Source: Morinoia aosen
Taxonomy: Eukaryota; Arthropoda; Malacostraca; Amphipoda; Talitridae
NCBI GenBank assembly: GCA_030386875.1
Contig: CM059560.1
Span: forward strand, 34,094,183-34,158,182
Direction of reading: 5' to 3'
DNA: 64,000 nt
In this document: positions 55,132 through 64,000 of the stretch, in pieces
Position numbering within the stretch: position 1 is the first letter of the stretch
Layout: each line of letters starts with the position of its first letter
Position numbers and translations under genes: made by a program
The notes under the pieces: generated by a model
Database searches by the model: none
What the model was told of the DNA's origin: nothing
What the model saw: the letters and a program-made list of their open reading frames with translations, nothing else

Positions 55132-56317
55132 GGTCCGTTATTTATGGGGGTCAAAAAAAAAGTCCGTTATTTATGGATGGATTTCTCTGAAATTTTCACA
55201 GTAGGTGTGAAATGATGCATAGATCATTTGTTACTTCGACGAAATTTTGGTAGCTGCACTTTTTTTTTTGAAAAATATGATAAAATAGGGGGGTTTTGTA
55301 AAATCTATCTCCTTCTACAAATTTGAAGTTACAGAACCAGTATTTCGTTTTTAGATTGCTTATATGTCTATATAACCATAAGCAATAGGGAATTTTGATA
55401 ACTTCTTTTTGTGGATTTTGGGAATTGAAAAAAAAAAATTATATATTTTTCATTTTTTTTTCATGTGGTGTAATTTTCAAAACAATAAATGTATCAAAAA
55501 ATGCTATTGCTTATGGATACACCTTGCTAAGCCCTATCGAATGGTATATAAACCATTCTTGTAGCTCTAAAATTGTGGAAGGAGATAGATTTGAGAAACC
55601 AATATCAAGTTTCCAGAAATACGTATTTTTTCACAAAAAAAAATTGTTTTTCTTTTTATCTTTTGAACTACAGTGTTTTCTACAATGAACTCTTGAGCGT
55701 TTGTAGCTCTTTTTAAGCCCTTTTGATTGATATAATTTACATTGCTGTAGCTCTGTAACTCTGGGAAAAAATGAACAATAAAAGAGAACAGGTATAATTC
55801 TTGACAAAAAAAAAATTTTAATTTTTAATTTTTTTTTACCAAAATACGTTTTTTTGTCTAGTCAACTCCTTTGTTTTATAGCTCTTTTCAAGCCCTTTAG
55901 ATTGGTGTGCTCGCCACTGCTGTAGCTATGATACTGCAGCTGTCATCGAGCTATGAAGGAAAGCTGCGGTATCATAGATACGGCAGAACAGCTAAATTCT
56001 GAAATTGTCAAAAATTATAAAAAAATATCTACTCAGCATTAGAATGTTTCATTTGAATAATGGAAGCACTTTGAGTAGCCCATTAACGAACTATAATGCC
56101 ATTCCCGCAGAGAAACACGCTCAATTGACCCCCAATAATGAGGGGGGAGGGTTCAAGGTCACTCCACCCCCATCGCTTTCCCCCCCTCTGGTGGGCGCAC
56201 TATTCGGAGTAGACGTAAACGGAAAGTACCGATGAAAGCGCAAGAAAATCCTCTATAAGATGCATATAAAAACAGAAAATCAACACATATCCTGATTTCT
56301 ACCCAGACGGTCTCTCC
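55132..56317. mobile_element. TTAA-delimited element 2 of 3
   Basis: Shares TTAA boundaries with its neighbours. The right end (CCCAGACGGTCTCTCC) resembles the right end of element 3; the left end does not match it well. It contains three degenerate units about 172-179 bp apart (near 55525, 55697, 55876) carrying AAGCCCTWTYGAWTGRTRTA and TTGTAGCTCT. Confidence 0.45.
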
Positions 56318-56321
56318 TTAA

Positions 56322-57523
56322 GGACACGGTTGGGGGAAACCAAAAGTCCGTCAGTTCTTGACAGATTTTTCTGAGATTTTCACAGTAGGTGTCAAAATAT
56401 GTGGCATTTATTTTTTAATTCATGTGTTTTTTTTGTAAATTTATAAGAAATATGATTTTTTCTTACAAAACCTGAAAAAATAGGTGTTGCAGAAAAGGGT
56501 CCATTGCCTGCAATTTTGAAGTTACAGAACTGGAAAAATCTTTTGTAGGTAGCTAATTGTCTTGTCTTGAGATCCGGTAGGAACGTTTTTTGATAATTTG
56601 ATTTTTTTAAATTGAGAGTTTTTCCCCAAAGCGACCACTTTTTCCGTTTTTCAAATTACTTTCCTTATGATTTTCAACATGATTTAAAATTCAAAAAACT
56701 ACTACCACCTCTCTAGAATATTTTAATTGCTACATATTGATACATTTGCCATTCCTGTACCTTCAAAACTGGGAGAAGGGCCTCTTCAAAGATCAAGAAG
56801 TCAAGTTTTCAGTAGAGCCATTTCTCTAAAAAATTTTCTCATTTTCTTTTTTATTATTTCTGAACTTGGCATTTTTTCCAAATAATTTTACAGCTATTGT
56901 AGATCTTTTCAAGCTCTATTGATTGATTTATTAGCCATTCCTGTACCTTCAAAACTGTGGGAAAGGATTCATGTCAAAAAACAATGAATGCAAATTTCAG
57001 AACACTAGTCTTTTTTAAAAAAATTTGTTTTTATTAATTACAAATGAATATTTTTATCAACTCTTTCTCTTGGTAGCTCTTTTTAAGCCCTTTTGAATGA
57101 TATATTTGCCATTCTTGTACCTTCAAAACTGCGGGAGGCGATTATATGTTTACACAACAGCTAATTAGCTGATAACTCAGAGCAGCCAGACTCAAAAAAA
57201 ACACTCAGTTACACATCATAATTAACACTGAGTGTTAGAATGTTTTGTTTGAGTACAAAAGCATTTCAAGCAAGGCCATGAATGAACTCTCTTGCTATTC
57301 CCATCGAGGAACGCCCAAAACTGATTCATAATTAAGGGGGAAGGGGAAAATAGCTCATCCATTGGCGCGCCAAGGTCACGTTACTGCGCGTCTTCTACTC
57401 CGTAGGAGACGAACCAATATACTTATTTGAGAGCCAATTATATCGTTGTATGCACAAGAAAATTCTCTATGAGTTTATAAACCGAAAATCTACCGTTTTC
57501 CAAATTCAACCCAGACCGTGTCC
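56322..57523. mobile_element. TTAA-delimited element 3 of 3
   Basis: Ends GGACACGGTTGGGG and, as reverse complement, GGACACGGTCTGGG (12 of 14), flanked by TTAA (56318-56321, 57524-57527). Diverged copy of element 2: it shares the TTTTCACAGTAGGTGT block, three units near 56735, 56905 and 57070, a TTAGAATGTTTYRTTTGA block, and CAAGAAAATYCTCTAT before the right end. Confidence 0.55.
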
Positions 57524-57527
57524 TTAA

Positions 57528-57944
57528 GTACTTGCGTTATTATCTAGATCCCCTAACTTTTATATGGATTGAGTCAGGAATAAAGGATGTTCTTGCATTG
57601 TTGGGTTTGGAGTTGGTTTTCAATAAAATCCATCATTACTAGACAATTAGGTCATGGAGAAATGGAAAAACTCATTTTCCAATCTATGCACCCTTTTGAA
57701 CGATTTACAGCCCGCCCTCTTCTGAGCACTCGCAACCAATGATAATGAGTAAATAATTTGTGTCAGATGAGCGCAAGAAACCGCGAGTATAATATCAACA
57801 TAATTGTTGCTAGATAATAGTGTCCAATTTTTGGTTTAGTTCTTGCTGTTTATTGTTTAGCATACTGAAAAAATTTTTTTAAATAGCAAACACTAAAGTA
57901 TGCTACTAGTAAATTTTTATCCCCTATTTAACTGAGTAAGCTAC
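57528..57944. other. No gene seen
   Basis: AT-rich, nothing recognised. Confidence 0.4.
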
Positions 57945-58130
57945 TCCTCTTAGGGGGCATCTATTGTTTCTGTTGAAATGAGTGTCCCAGGGAAAGATAT
58001 GAGGTCTCAAGCTAAAAAATAAGGTGGCCATCTTCTGTTGAAGTAGAACAGATCTTTTGTTTTGTTATAGATCATATTTTCTTGATTTACTGCTGTCAGT
58101 TATTTATTAGTGGTTCTTATTACAGAGGGT
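57945..58130 (+). repeat. Relic of the retroposon-like dispersed repeat
   Basis: TAGGGGGCATCTATTGTTTC, then TTTTGTTTTGTTATAGATCAT and TTTACTGCTGTCAGT follow the order of 37750-37930 with many changes. The 3' half is missing. Confidence 0.5.
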
Positions 58131-58780
58131 GAAATTTGTATCATCATACCGGTTTGAGAGGAGTAACAATGCTAACTCCCATTCACAAACAGAGCACTTT
58201 GTAAACAAAACAATTCCAATGCAGTGTTGCCAACATGTTGAAGTTTATTTTCTTCCATGCCTTAAACCTGCAGTAAAATTCATGTTGACATGACTGATTG
58301 AAAAATAATGTTGAAATTTCTTTAAATTTTATAATTTTGTACAAGTTTCTTTTGCAAGTTTCAAATCTTGGTAACGATTTTGATACTCAGTAACACTATT
58401 TTGTACAGGTTATAAATGACTGCAACACATTTATGTGTTTACGAGATGCAAAATTATGTAAAACAAAGATTGTAATAATATTTGAGGTTGAATCAAAGAT
58501 TGAGTTACTTGTTTATTTATCAAAAATAATTAAATAAGAAATTATGACAGTGAATATAAGCCTTGCATGTCAAACACAATGAGTTACAAGAAAAAAATAT
58601 CTGATAATCATTCCTTTGGTTACAAGATTTCCAATAATTAGACTATATGACTTGAACTTTCATAACTTTGAATGTTCTAAAAAAAGAAGTAGAAAATTAA
58701 ACATTAAAACCGATGCAATCCTTTTGAAGGCTTCCCAAGACAATACTAGGTAAAGGAATATAGAGCAGCTCATTTCTTCA
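58131..58780. other. AT-rich sequence, no gene seen
   Basis: No supported feature. Confidence 0.4.
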
Positions 58781-59005
58781 TTTCTTCAGTGGTTAAGAAC
58801 GCACACTTTTGTGGAGTCGAGGGTTCAAATCTTGGTGCTGCGCTGCTACTTCCCCCGTTTGATAGAAGGAAAACCTCAAGCACAATACCCCACTCTACAC
58901 AGGTGTCGGAAATGGGTACTGGCTTGGCCGGGAGAAACCATCATGGCGTTCTGGTGTTAGTAAAAAGGCATTTGAAAAACTAATGTACAAGATGAAATGT
59001 ATCAG
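58781..59005 (+). mobile_element. tRNA-derived SINE, copy 2
   Basis: A-box-like TCAGTGGTTAAGAACG (58786-58801) and B-box-like GGGTTCAAATC (58821-58831) at tRNA spacing show a polymerase III promoter head. The body (about 58889-58980) contains CAGGTGTCGGAAATGGGTAC and GGCATTTGAAAAAC, shared with the copy at 30868-31125. No poly(A) tail is clear. The open frame overlapping it is chance. Confidence 0.7.
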
Positions 59006-59532
59006 GCTTGATTGGAATAAAGCATCCTTTTATTATGCCATTTTATCTTTTCTTTTCACGTACTCTCATGCCATCACCGCACCATGCTCTCACATGCCCT
59101 CATGCCTGCACATCTCCACGCTTTTTATAATTAAGCTAGGTATTTTGTTGATGCTTTACAGGAGTATAATGCCCAGAGGCTACCCTGAAGAGTTGTGTGG
59201 AAGACACCATATTTAGTTGAAGCTGCTCTCAAGGGGACCTCCCACCCTAAACCCAACCAAATTTGCCATGGTGGTCCTATTGCAGCTAGGTAAAGGAAAA
59301 TCCATACCAGTATGTAAAATTGAATTTTAAACACATTGGCTTCTATAATTCAACATATTGGTATGCATTTTTGTTTACCTAGTTATTCATGGCTTAGTAT
59401 GGGCTGCATTCCCATGAAAATGTGGAATATGTACATTTAAAATTAAACTTGGTTGTGAGGGTAATCTCATATTAGTGCTGTAGTAAATTTATTCATGACT
59501 GGTTGTCCTCCATTTGCAGTCTGAAGTAGCGC
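59006..59532. other. No gene seen
   Basis: Nothing recognised. 59529-59532 (GCGC) is the left target duplication of the next feature. Confidence 0.4.
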
Positions 59533-60021
59533 TGTAATATATGTGGCGCTCGGTACTATCATCACCCTGCTTATGCCACTTGGTAGGCGTATTCAGCAGC
59601 AGCACAACTTCAGCCCTCAGTTGTGTTAGGACCTTCATACAGTGCACTTGTCTGCGAGCAGGCCAATAAAGCTGATTTTGCCTGATGCTCGAGAGTCCTG
59701 TGCCATGCTTGGCAAATCCTATGCCCTCTTTTACAGTTGTACCTTAGTGGTGTCTTGAGTTGTGCGGGGTTTGTGGTTGGCGGGAGAGTTACGATCTCGT
59801 GCAGAGAGAAGGCTCCTACAAGACACGCTTTGAGTTGATACATGTTCTGTCTGTCCTACTTACCATTTTTAAATATAATTGTTGTTACTTATCTGTGCAG
59901 CACCTTAACCTAGTGTCTGGGCCTAGCTATTGTAGCGTGAATAGCTAACCCTTGTCTGGTCGTCATCCTGACAGTTACAGCATCCTAGTGGTGAAACACT
60001 AAGCAGGCTAGTTTCACTACA
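59533..60021 (+). repeat. Solo LTR related to the second Ty3 element
   Basis: Aligns in order with the LTR at 45542-46052: TTCATACAGTGCACTTGTCT, GCGAGCAGGCCAATAAAGC, TTGCCTGATG, CCTAGCTATTGTAGCGTGAA, CTTGTCTGGTCGTCATCCTG. It starts TG and ends TACA. Flanks are GCGC (59529-59532) and GTGC (60022-60025), a 4-bp duplication with one C-to-T change. It is clearly older than the full element and was probably left by LTR-LTR recombination. Confidence 0.8.
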
Positions 60022-60606
60022 GTGCAAAGAAGAACATAGCTAACAGAAGAATTGCTGTAAATATGCTATTTCTTTCAAGAAAATTGTTATATAGAGGATC
60101 TTTCAGAGAGCAGAGCTAAAGAAGCATCTTTATTGCTACAAATAATGACAAATACTTGTGTTCAGAAATGAATATTGACTCAATAGTTTTTCAGAATAAC
60201 AACTTTTGGGCAATTGAAATTTTATTAATGTACAATGTTATATTGAAGGATTTCCTTCCGTCAAGTTTCATTACGCATGCTTACTAAATTCTGCTAATAA
60301 ACCAAATTTAACAAAATCATATTCCAATGTTTTGCAATAATTTTTTGAGGTAATTTGTTTCTACATTTCTCAATGCTAACTTGGAGTTATAGGAAGTGAA
60401 GTATTTGATATTGTAGGCATTAGTCCCTAAGTTAAATTACCCTGGTTTAAATATGAAATAATACATGAAAAAAATTGTTCACATTGAAAATGTAGGTTTA
60501 AATGCATGTGATGTGTGGAAATGATTCCTTTGTAATTGTTCAACTTCATGTAAGAGATTAATTAGATATAGTAAAATATTAATTTTTGATATATTTATTC
60601 CCACAG
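60022..60606. other. Sequence upstream of ARMC6 exon, probably 5' intron or promoter region
   Basis: Ends in a 3' splice acceptor (TATTTATTCCCACAG, to 60606) before the first coding exon, so an untranslated first exon lies further upstream and was not located. Confidence 0.5.
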
Positions 60607-60742
60607 AAAAGTGTTCATCATGAGTGAGCTTAAAATTATTAGCCAAGAGACGTATGATGAAGTCGTCTTGGAAAATGTCAAAGAGTTTGACAAACCTCTT
60701 GAAGAGGCAATCCAGGATACCATTCAAGAGTTTGAAGTTCAG
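60607..60742 (+). CDS. ARMC6: ARMC6, first coding exon
   Basis: Armadillo repeat containing 6 is a conserved animal protein of unclear role made of armadillo-type helical repeats that bind other proteins. This exon follows an acceptor CCCACAG and has 13 nt of untranslated leader. It starts at ATG 60620 and codes for 41 residues beginning MSELKIISQETYDEVVLENV and ending in QEFEVQ before the donor GTTAGA. The I-[ST]-QET-[FY]-D-x-V-x-EN pattern and the following FEKPLEEAIQ-like acidic segment match the start of ARMC6 in other animals. The splice is phase 0. It is the only well-supported host gene in the window; strand and exon order agree with the next two exons. Confidence 0.85.
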
Positions 60743-62035
60743 GTTAGACTTTCTTTTCTGTGTAGTGTATATTGACAAGTGAAATATTGAGCCATAGTTA
60801 TCTGTAAGTTTAACTTCATTTTACACAGCTGCTAACTTTGAAATCTTTTTTCTTAACTTTACGGCATAAAATTTCAGACAAAGTTTTTGATACTATTTAC
60901 ACAGGAAACATAAGTAAAGCAATAGCTATGCATCTAAAAACAAATGGGTTCACAAAAATCAACAGTTTCTCATGACAGTTGTAAGGGCCTGTTTTTAAAT
61001 TTTGTCTGTTGTAATTACCGATGAAATTTTGTCTTTTGATTTTCACCATTTTTTGTTCTAATATTCATGAATTTGAAGCCATGACTTGTTCACGGTAAAA
61101 ATTTTATAATGATGTATTTTAATATCAAGATATTCATTAGGAGATAGGATTTGTGAATTTGGAGTTAGTTCTAACATTAGCAATAAGATGTAACGATGAT
61201 TGTTAAATTTGACCTGCTAGTTTAACACATTCCCTGCATTGTGGGTCACATGTAAACCAAAAATAGAATTCCACTGTTATGTACTGAGACACTTGTGTAC
61301 AATACTATCTCAAAAAAAGTGACGTGTGAAGCTTGTTCCTAAGAAAATAATGTGGATGAGTAGAAATTAGCTGCAGGAAATTTGTTAGTTAGAATACATA
61401 GGACAATTATATGTGGATATGCACAACAATTATTATGGTAGATGACTAAACTTGATTGCAATACTGTTTGATTTGGTGGTGGTAGAGGGAAAATTAATAG
61501 ATACTTCAGTTGAACTAAAATGAAGTGGATGGTGTGATGTACCCTTGCAAAAGACCTAAATTGAGGTAATTGTGTAATGGAGTTGCCATGATGTAGCCTA
61601 ATTTTTTAAAATCATTCTAAATCCTTGCATTAGAAATAGGGTCTGAAATCTATGCAAATTTTCTTTGATAACTCTGCCTTTTTGAGAAAATTGTGTACTA
61701 CTGTTTCAATTATGTTATAGAAGCTTGTGCATTTATATTTGAAAATAATTTATTAACATTTCTTTGAAATCAGGGGCTAGTCAGATCCAAATCTTTGTGT
61801 GATAAATTCTCATCAATTTTATATTCAATTTACTTAAGCTGGAATACCTCTGATTGGAGACATTGTGTTATTGTGAGCATTTTCTTTCTCCAATAATTTG
61901 AACTTTGAGTTATAATTCTACCCTTTGTACTCCTGAAATCATTCCATGCAATTGTCCTCTGTAGGGAGCTTGAATTATAATCAATTTCTACAAGAAAATT
62001 TTAGTTTCTCCGTCTTAAAAGGTTTCTCTTTGCAG
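60743..62035 (+). other. ARMC6: ARMC6 intron
   Basis: 1293 bp, GT (60743) to AG (62035, CTTTGCAG). AT-rich, no embedded gene recognised. The open frame entering exon 2 from 61946 is intronic before 62036. Confidence 0.8.
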
Positions 62036-62308
62036 GGTGTACAACTTGGAAACATCATAAAAAATGTGAAGCTGGATGCCAACAATGAAAAGATAGTTCA
62101 TCCAGTTATTGAGAGCCTAGAGCAAATCAAGTCAGCTACTTCAGAAGAGTCAGATGTGCCAGACTGCAAAGCTACTTCGACTCTGCTGGCTTTGCAGGAG
62201 CCGCTAACCACCTTTGCAGCTGAGTGTCGACTTTCACTGCCCCACCGTGTGCTTGCCACCAAGTATGGGGCCTATTCTTTCCTCATCAGGCTCCTTAAAC
62301 AAGTCAAG
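62036..62308 (+). CDS. ARMC6: ARMC6, second coding exon
   Basis: 273 nt, 91 codons, phase 0 at both ends. It begins GVQLGNIIKNVKLDANNEK, the conserved G-V-x-L-x-N-I-[IV]-K continuation of the N-terminal region of ARMC6, and goes on through an acidic linker. It then enters the first armadillo-type helices (LLALQEPLTTFAAECRL, then HRVLATKYGAYSFLIRLLKQ). The exon ends AAG before the donor GTGTGT. Reading past the donor would hit a stop within nine codons, which supports the splice site. The product probably acts in nucleus or cytosol as a scaffold, but that is family-level inference. Confidence 0.85.
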
Positions 62309-63427
62309 GTGTGTCAGTTGACCACTGAGTGATACAGTATGTGTGTGTGTTTTTGATATCCAAAAAGATTATTGGTGTTACTGTATGCTGTAAATTATGC
62401 AGAAAGCAACAATGTACAAAAAATAACTTGGCCAATGAATAATTTTTACTGAGATCATGGTTTATTTAGTGATCGTAAATATAGCAACCTACGATGGCAT
62501 GTGTTGAAAAAGATCAGCATGTTTTCATTGATGGATTACTTGCAAAATGGATTTAAATTCTTGGGAGCATAATGGGATTGTGGTTGGTAATAATATGATA
62601 CTACAATTAAAAGAATAATGTACAGTACTTATTTATACTGTTATAATTTCTCCTCTATGAAGTGATATGCCATAAAAATGCAGCAATTGAAAGATCTTGA
62701 TTTTTTATTCATGCAAACGTATGGTGCAGCTGTTTTGTTTTCATGGAGAGATACCTTTGCGATAAATTAAGGTTTTGTTGATGAATTTGTTTTGTTATGG
62801 TTATTTTAGTTTCAGATAGTTCATAAATCAGTTTTAATAATGAACTAGATTGCTTTATTTTGTAAATTTGCTGTGTTTAAACAATTTTGGCTCATCTAAG
62901 CTAGAGAGCAAAGTGGAGTTCATCATAAATTGTTCATAATTTGAACTTTGTAGTATGCAACTTGTATACTTGTAAAATATCATTCTAAATTTATAGCTGC
63001 CTGCAAATGAAATATTTGTTGGTCTAGTGTGTTACTTTCATACTAGACTTTCCTCAGTACATTATCTTAAATGAAAAAATAAGGTTCTTTAATTGCTTGT
63101 ACCTGATAGACAAAAATTACAAGTTGTCTGAGTAGTGAGTGTACTTAGTTCAATTGAATGTGAAGAATGGAGATGATAATTTTCACAAACATTGTACATA
63201 CTGTGGCTAGTTGAAAAATATGAATGAAAATGCATCACAGTTGTGGCCGAAGTAGATTGCTTTATGATGCAACACTCCTGCTAGGATGTACAACTGCCCA
63301 AAACCAAAACATGTGAACATTTGTATAGTACATTTGAACTATCATGAACATTAGGTAGTAGTTACTAATAGTTCTTGCTAGGGCATCCATAATGATTTTA
63401 GAAGTTATTAGCCCCAATCTCTTGCAG
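62309..63427 (+). other. ARMC6: ARMC6 intron
   Basis: 1119 bp, GTGTGT to CTCTTGCAG. No embedded gene recognised. Confidence 0.8.
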
Positions 63428-63580
63428 GACAATGAGGAGCTCCTGTGTGCCACTGTAAAGGCGTTACAGGCTCTCAGCAGCGGGAACCCTGATGTGCTGG
63501 AGGACACGGGCATTGCTTTGATGCTAGAGCTCGTGCAGCAATATCGGACTGACATGCGCAGCGACATGATGGAGCTGCTT
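63428..63580 (+). CDS. ARMC6: ARMC6, third coding exon; gene continues beyond the window
   Basis: 153 nt, 51 codons, phase 0, between CTCTTGCAG and GTGAGTTGC. It codes for helical repeat sequence (ELLCATVKALQALSSGNPDV, then GIALMLELVQQY), consistent with an armadillo repeat. Together the three exons give 183 residues, well under half of the roughly 450-500 residues usual for ARMC6, so the remaining exons lie to the right of 64000. No frameshift or stop was seen. Confidence 0.82.
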
Positions 63581-64000
63581 GTGAGTTGCTAGATGCACTG
63601 CATTGACAGCAACTGCCGTTTTTGCCTGACTGGGGTTGTTAGATGGTGCATATTGGTCCACAGTATGATTCACATTATTTATTTTGAGTTTGTGGGAGTG
63701 GAAGTATCAGGTTGGTGCACAATAATGTCAAATTTTTAAAACGGCTGTTTAAAAGTATATTTGTCAGTGAGTTATATTCTGTTATATGTATAATAAAATT
63801 TATGTGACTAAACCAAACAATTTTCTTTCAAGTTAACTCTGTAACATTCACATGTACCATGAATATTGGTATTCATTTTTGTCCCATCTAAAGATCACTT
63901 AAGAATTGTTCATTGAGAGTTTTATAAAGGTGTTGATACAAGTACGGCAGCAAAATCTATTCAGAACACTTATGGGGATGATGTAGCAAAGGAAAGAACT
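63581..64000 (+). other. ARMC6: ARMC6 intron, incomplete
   Basis: Begins with a good donor (GTGAGT) and runs to the window edge with no further exon recognised. Confidence 0.7.

Noticed and set aside
58821..58831. Functional tRNA gene
   Set aside because: Only the A and B box areas resemble a tRNA; no cloverleaf or acceptor stem forms and the sequence continues as a SINE body.
61946..62035. Extra N-terminal coding sequence for ARMC6 exon 2
   Set aside because: The open frame there is intron: a clear CTTTGCAG acceptor precedes the conserved GVQLGNI start.

Overview
This is a stretch of an AT-rich animal genome, most likely an arthropod. It holds a split host gene with introns of about 1.1 to 1.3 kb, abundant microsatellites, and a dense mix of CsRn1-type Ty3, BEL/Pao, Penelope-like, MULE and palindromic non-autonomous elements. 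I cannot name the species. There are no bacterial operons, CRISPR arrays or recognisable rRNA genes. The only tRNA-like sequences are the heads of SINEs.

Layout. 1-15 kb: AT-rich sequence with a near-perfect 0.65-kb palindrome (313-969), a 26-bp minisatellite, microsatellites, a decayed MULE transposase (minus strand, about 7.66-9.69 kb), an orphan coiled-coil exon (minus, 13035-13154) and a decayed Penelope-like element (minus, about 13.4-14.96 kb). 15.5-30.5 kb: a nest. A CsRn1-type Ty3 retrotransposon (15522-30542, target duplication CTTA) was hit in its integrase zinc finger by a BEL/Pao element (20058-28462, target duplication ACATA). The BEL element has 2.4-kb LTRs and a gag-protease ORF but no reverse transcriptase, RNase H or integrase. 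LTR divergence by eye (about 1.3% outer, about 0.45% inner) agrees with the nesting order. 30.5-45.5 kb: tRNA-derived SINEs, long-inverted-repeat MITEs, a TTAA-flanked MITE inserted inside another MITE, and a 16-bp minisatellite.

45.5-52.8 kb: a recent Ty3 element (45542-52848, target duplication CTTG, tRNA-Leu primer site). Its gag ends on a GGGAAAC slippery heptamer that abuts the stop codon, with a stem-loop 7 nt downstream. Its Pol has an OTU-like domain between RNase H and integrase; the expected catalytic Cys is Ser and one in-frame TAA lies between that residue and the conserved His. This is the most unusual item in the window. 52.8-60 kb: a second block of the 16-bp minisatellite, three abutting TTAA-delimited elements, a SINE and a solo LTR related to the second Ty3 element.

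60.6-64 kb: the first three coding exons of ARMC6 (armadillo repeat containing 6) on the plus strand, all joined in phase 0. The gene runs off the right edge. It is the only well-supported host gene here; nearly everything else is mobile-element derived or unrecognised AT-rich sequence.
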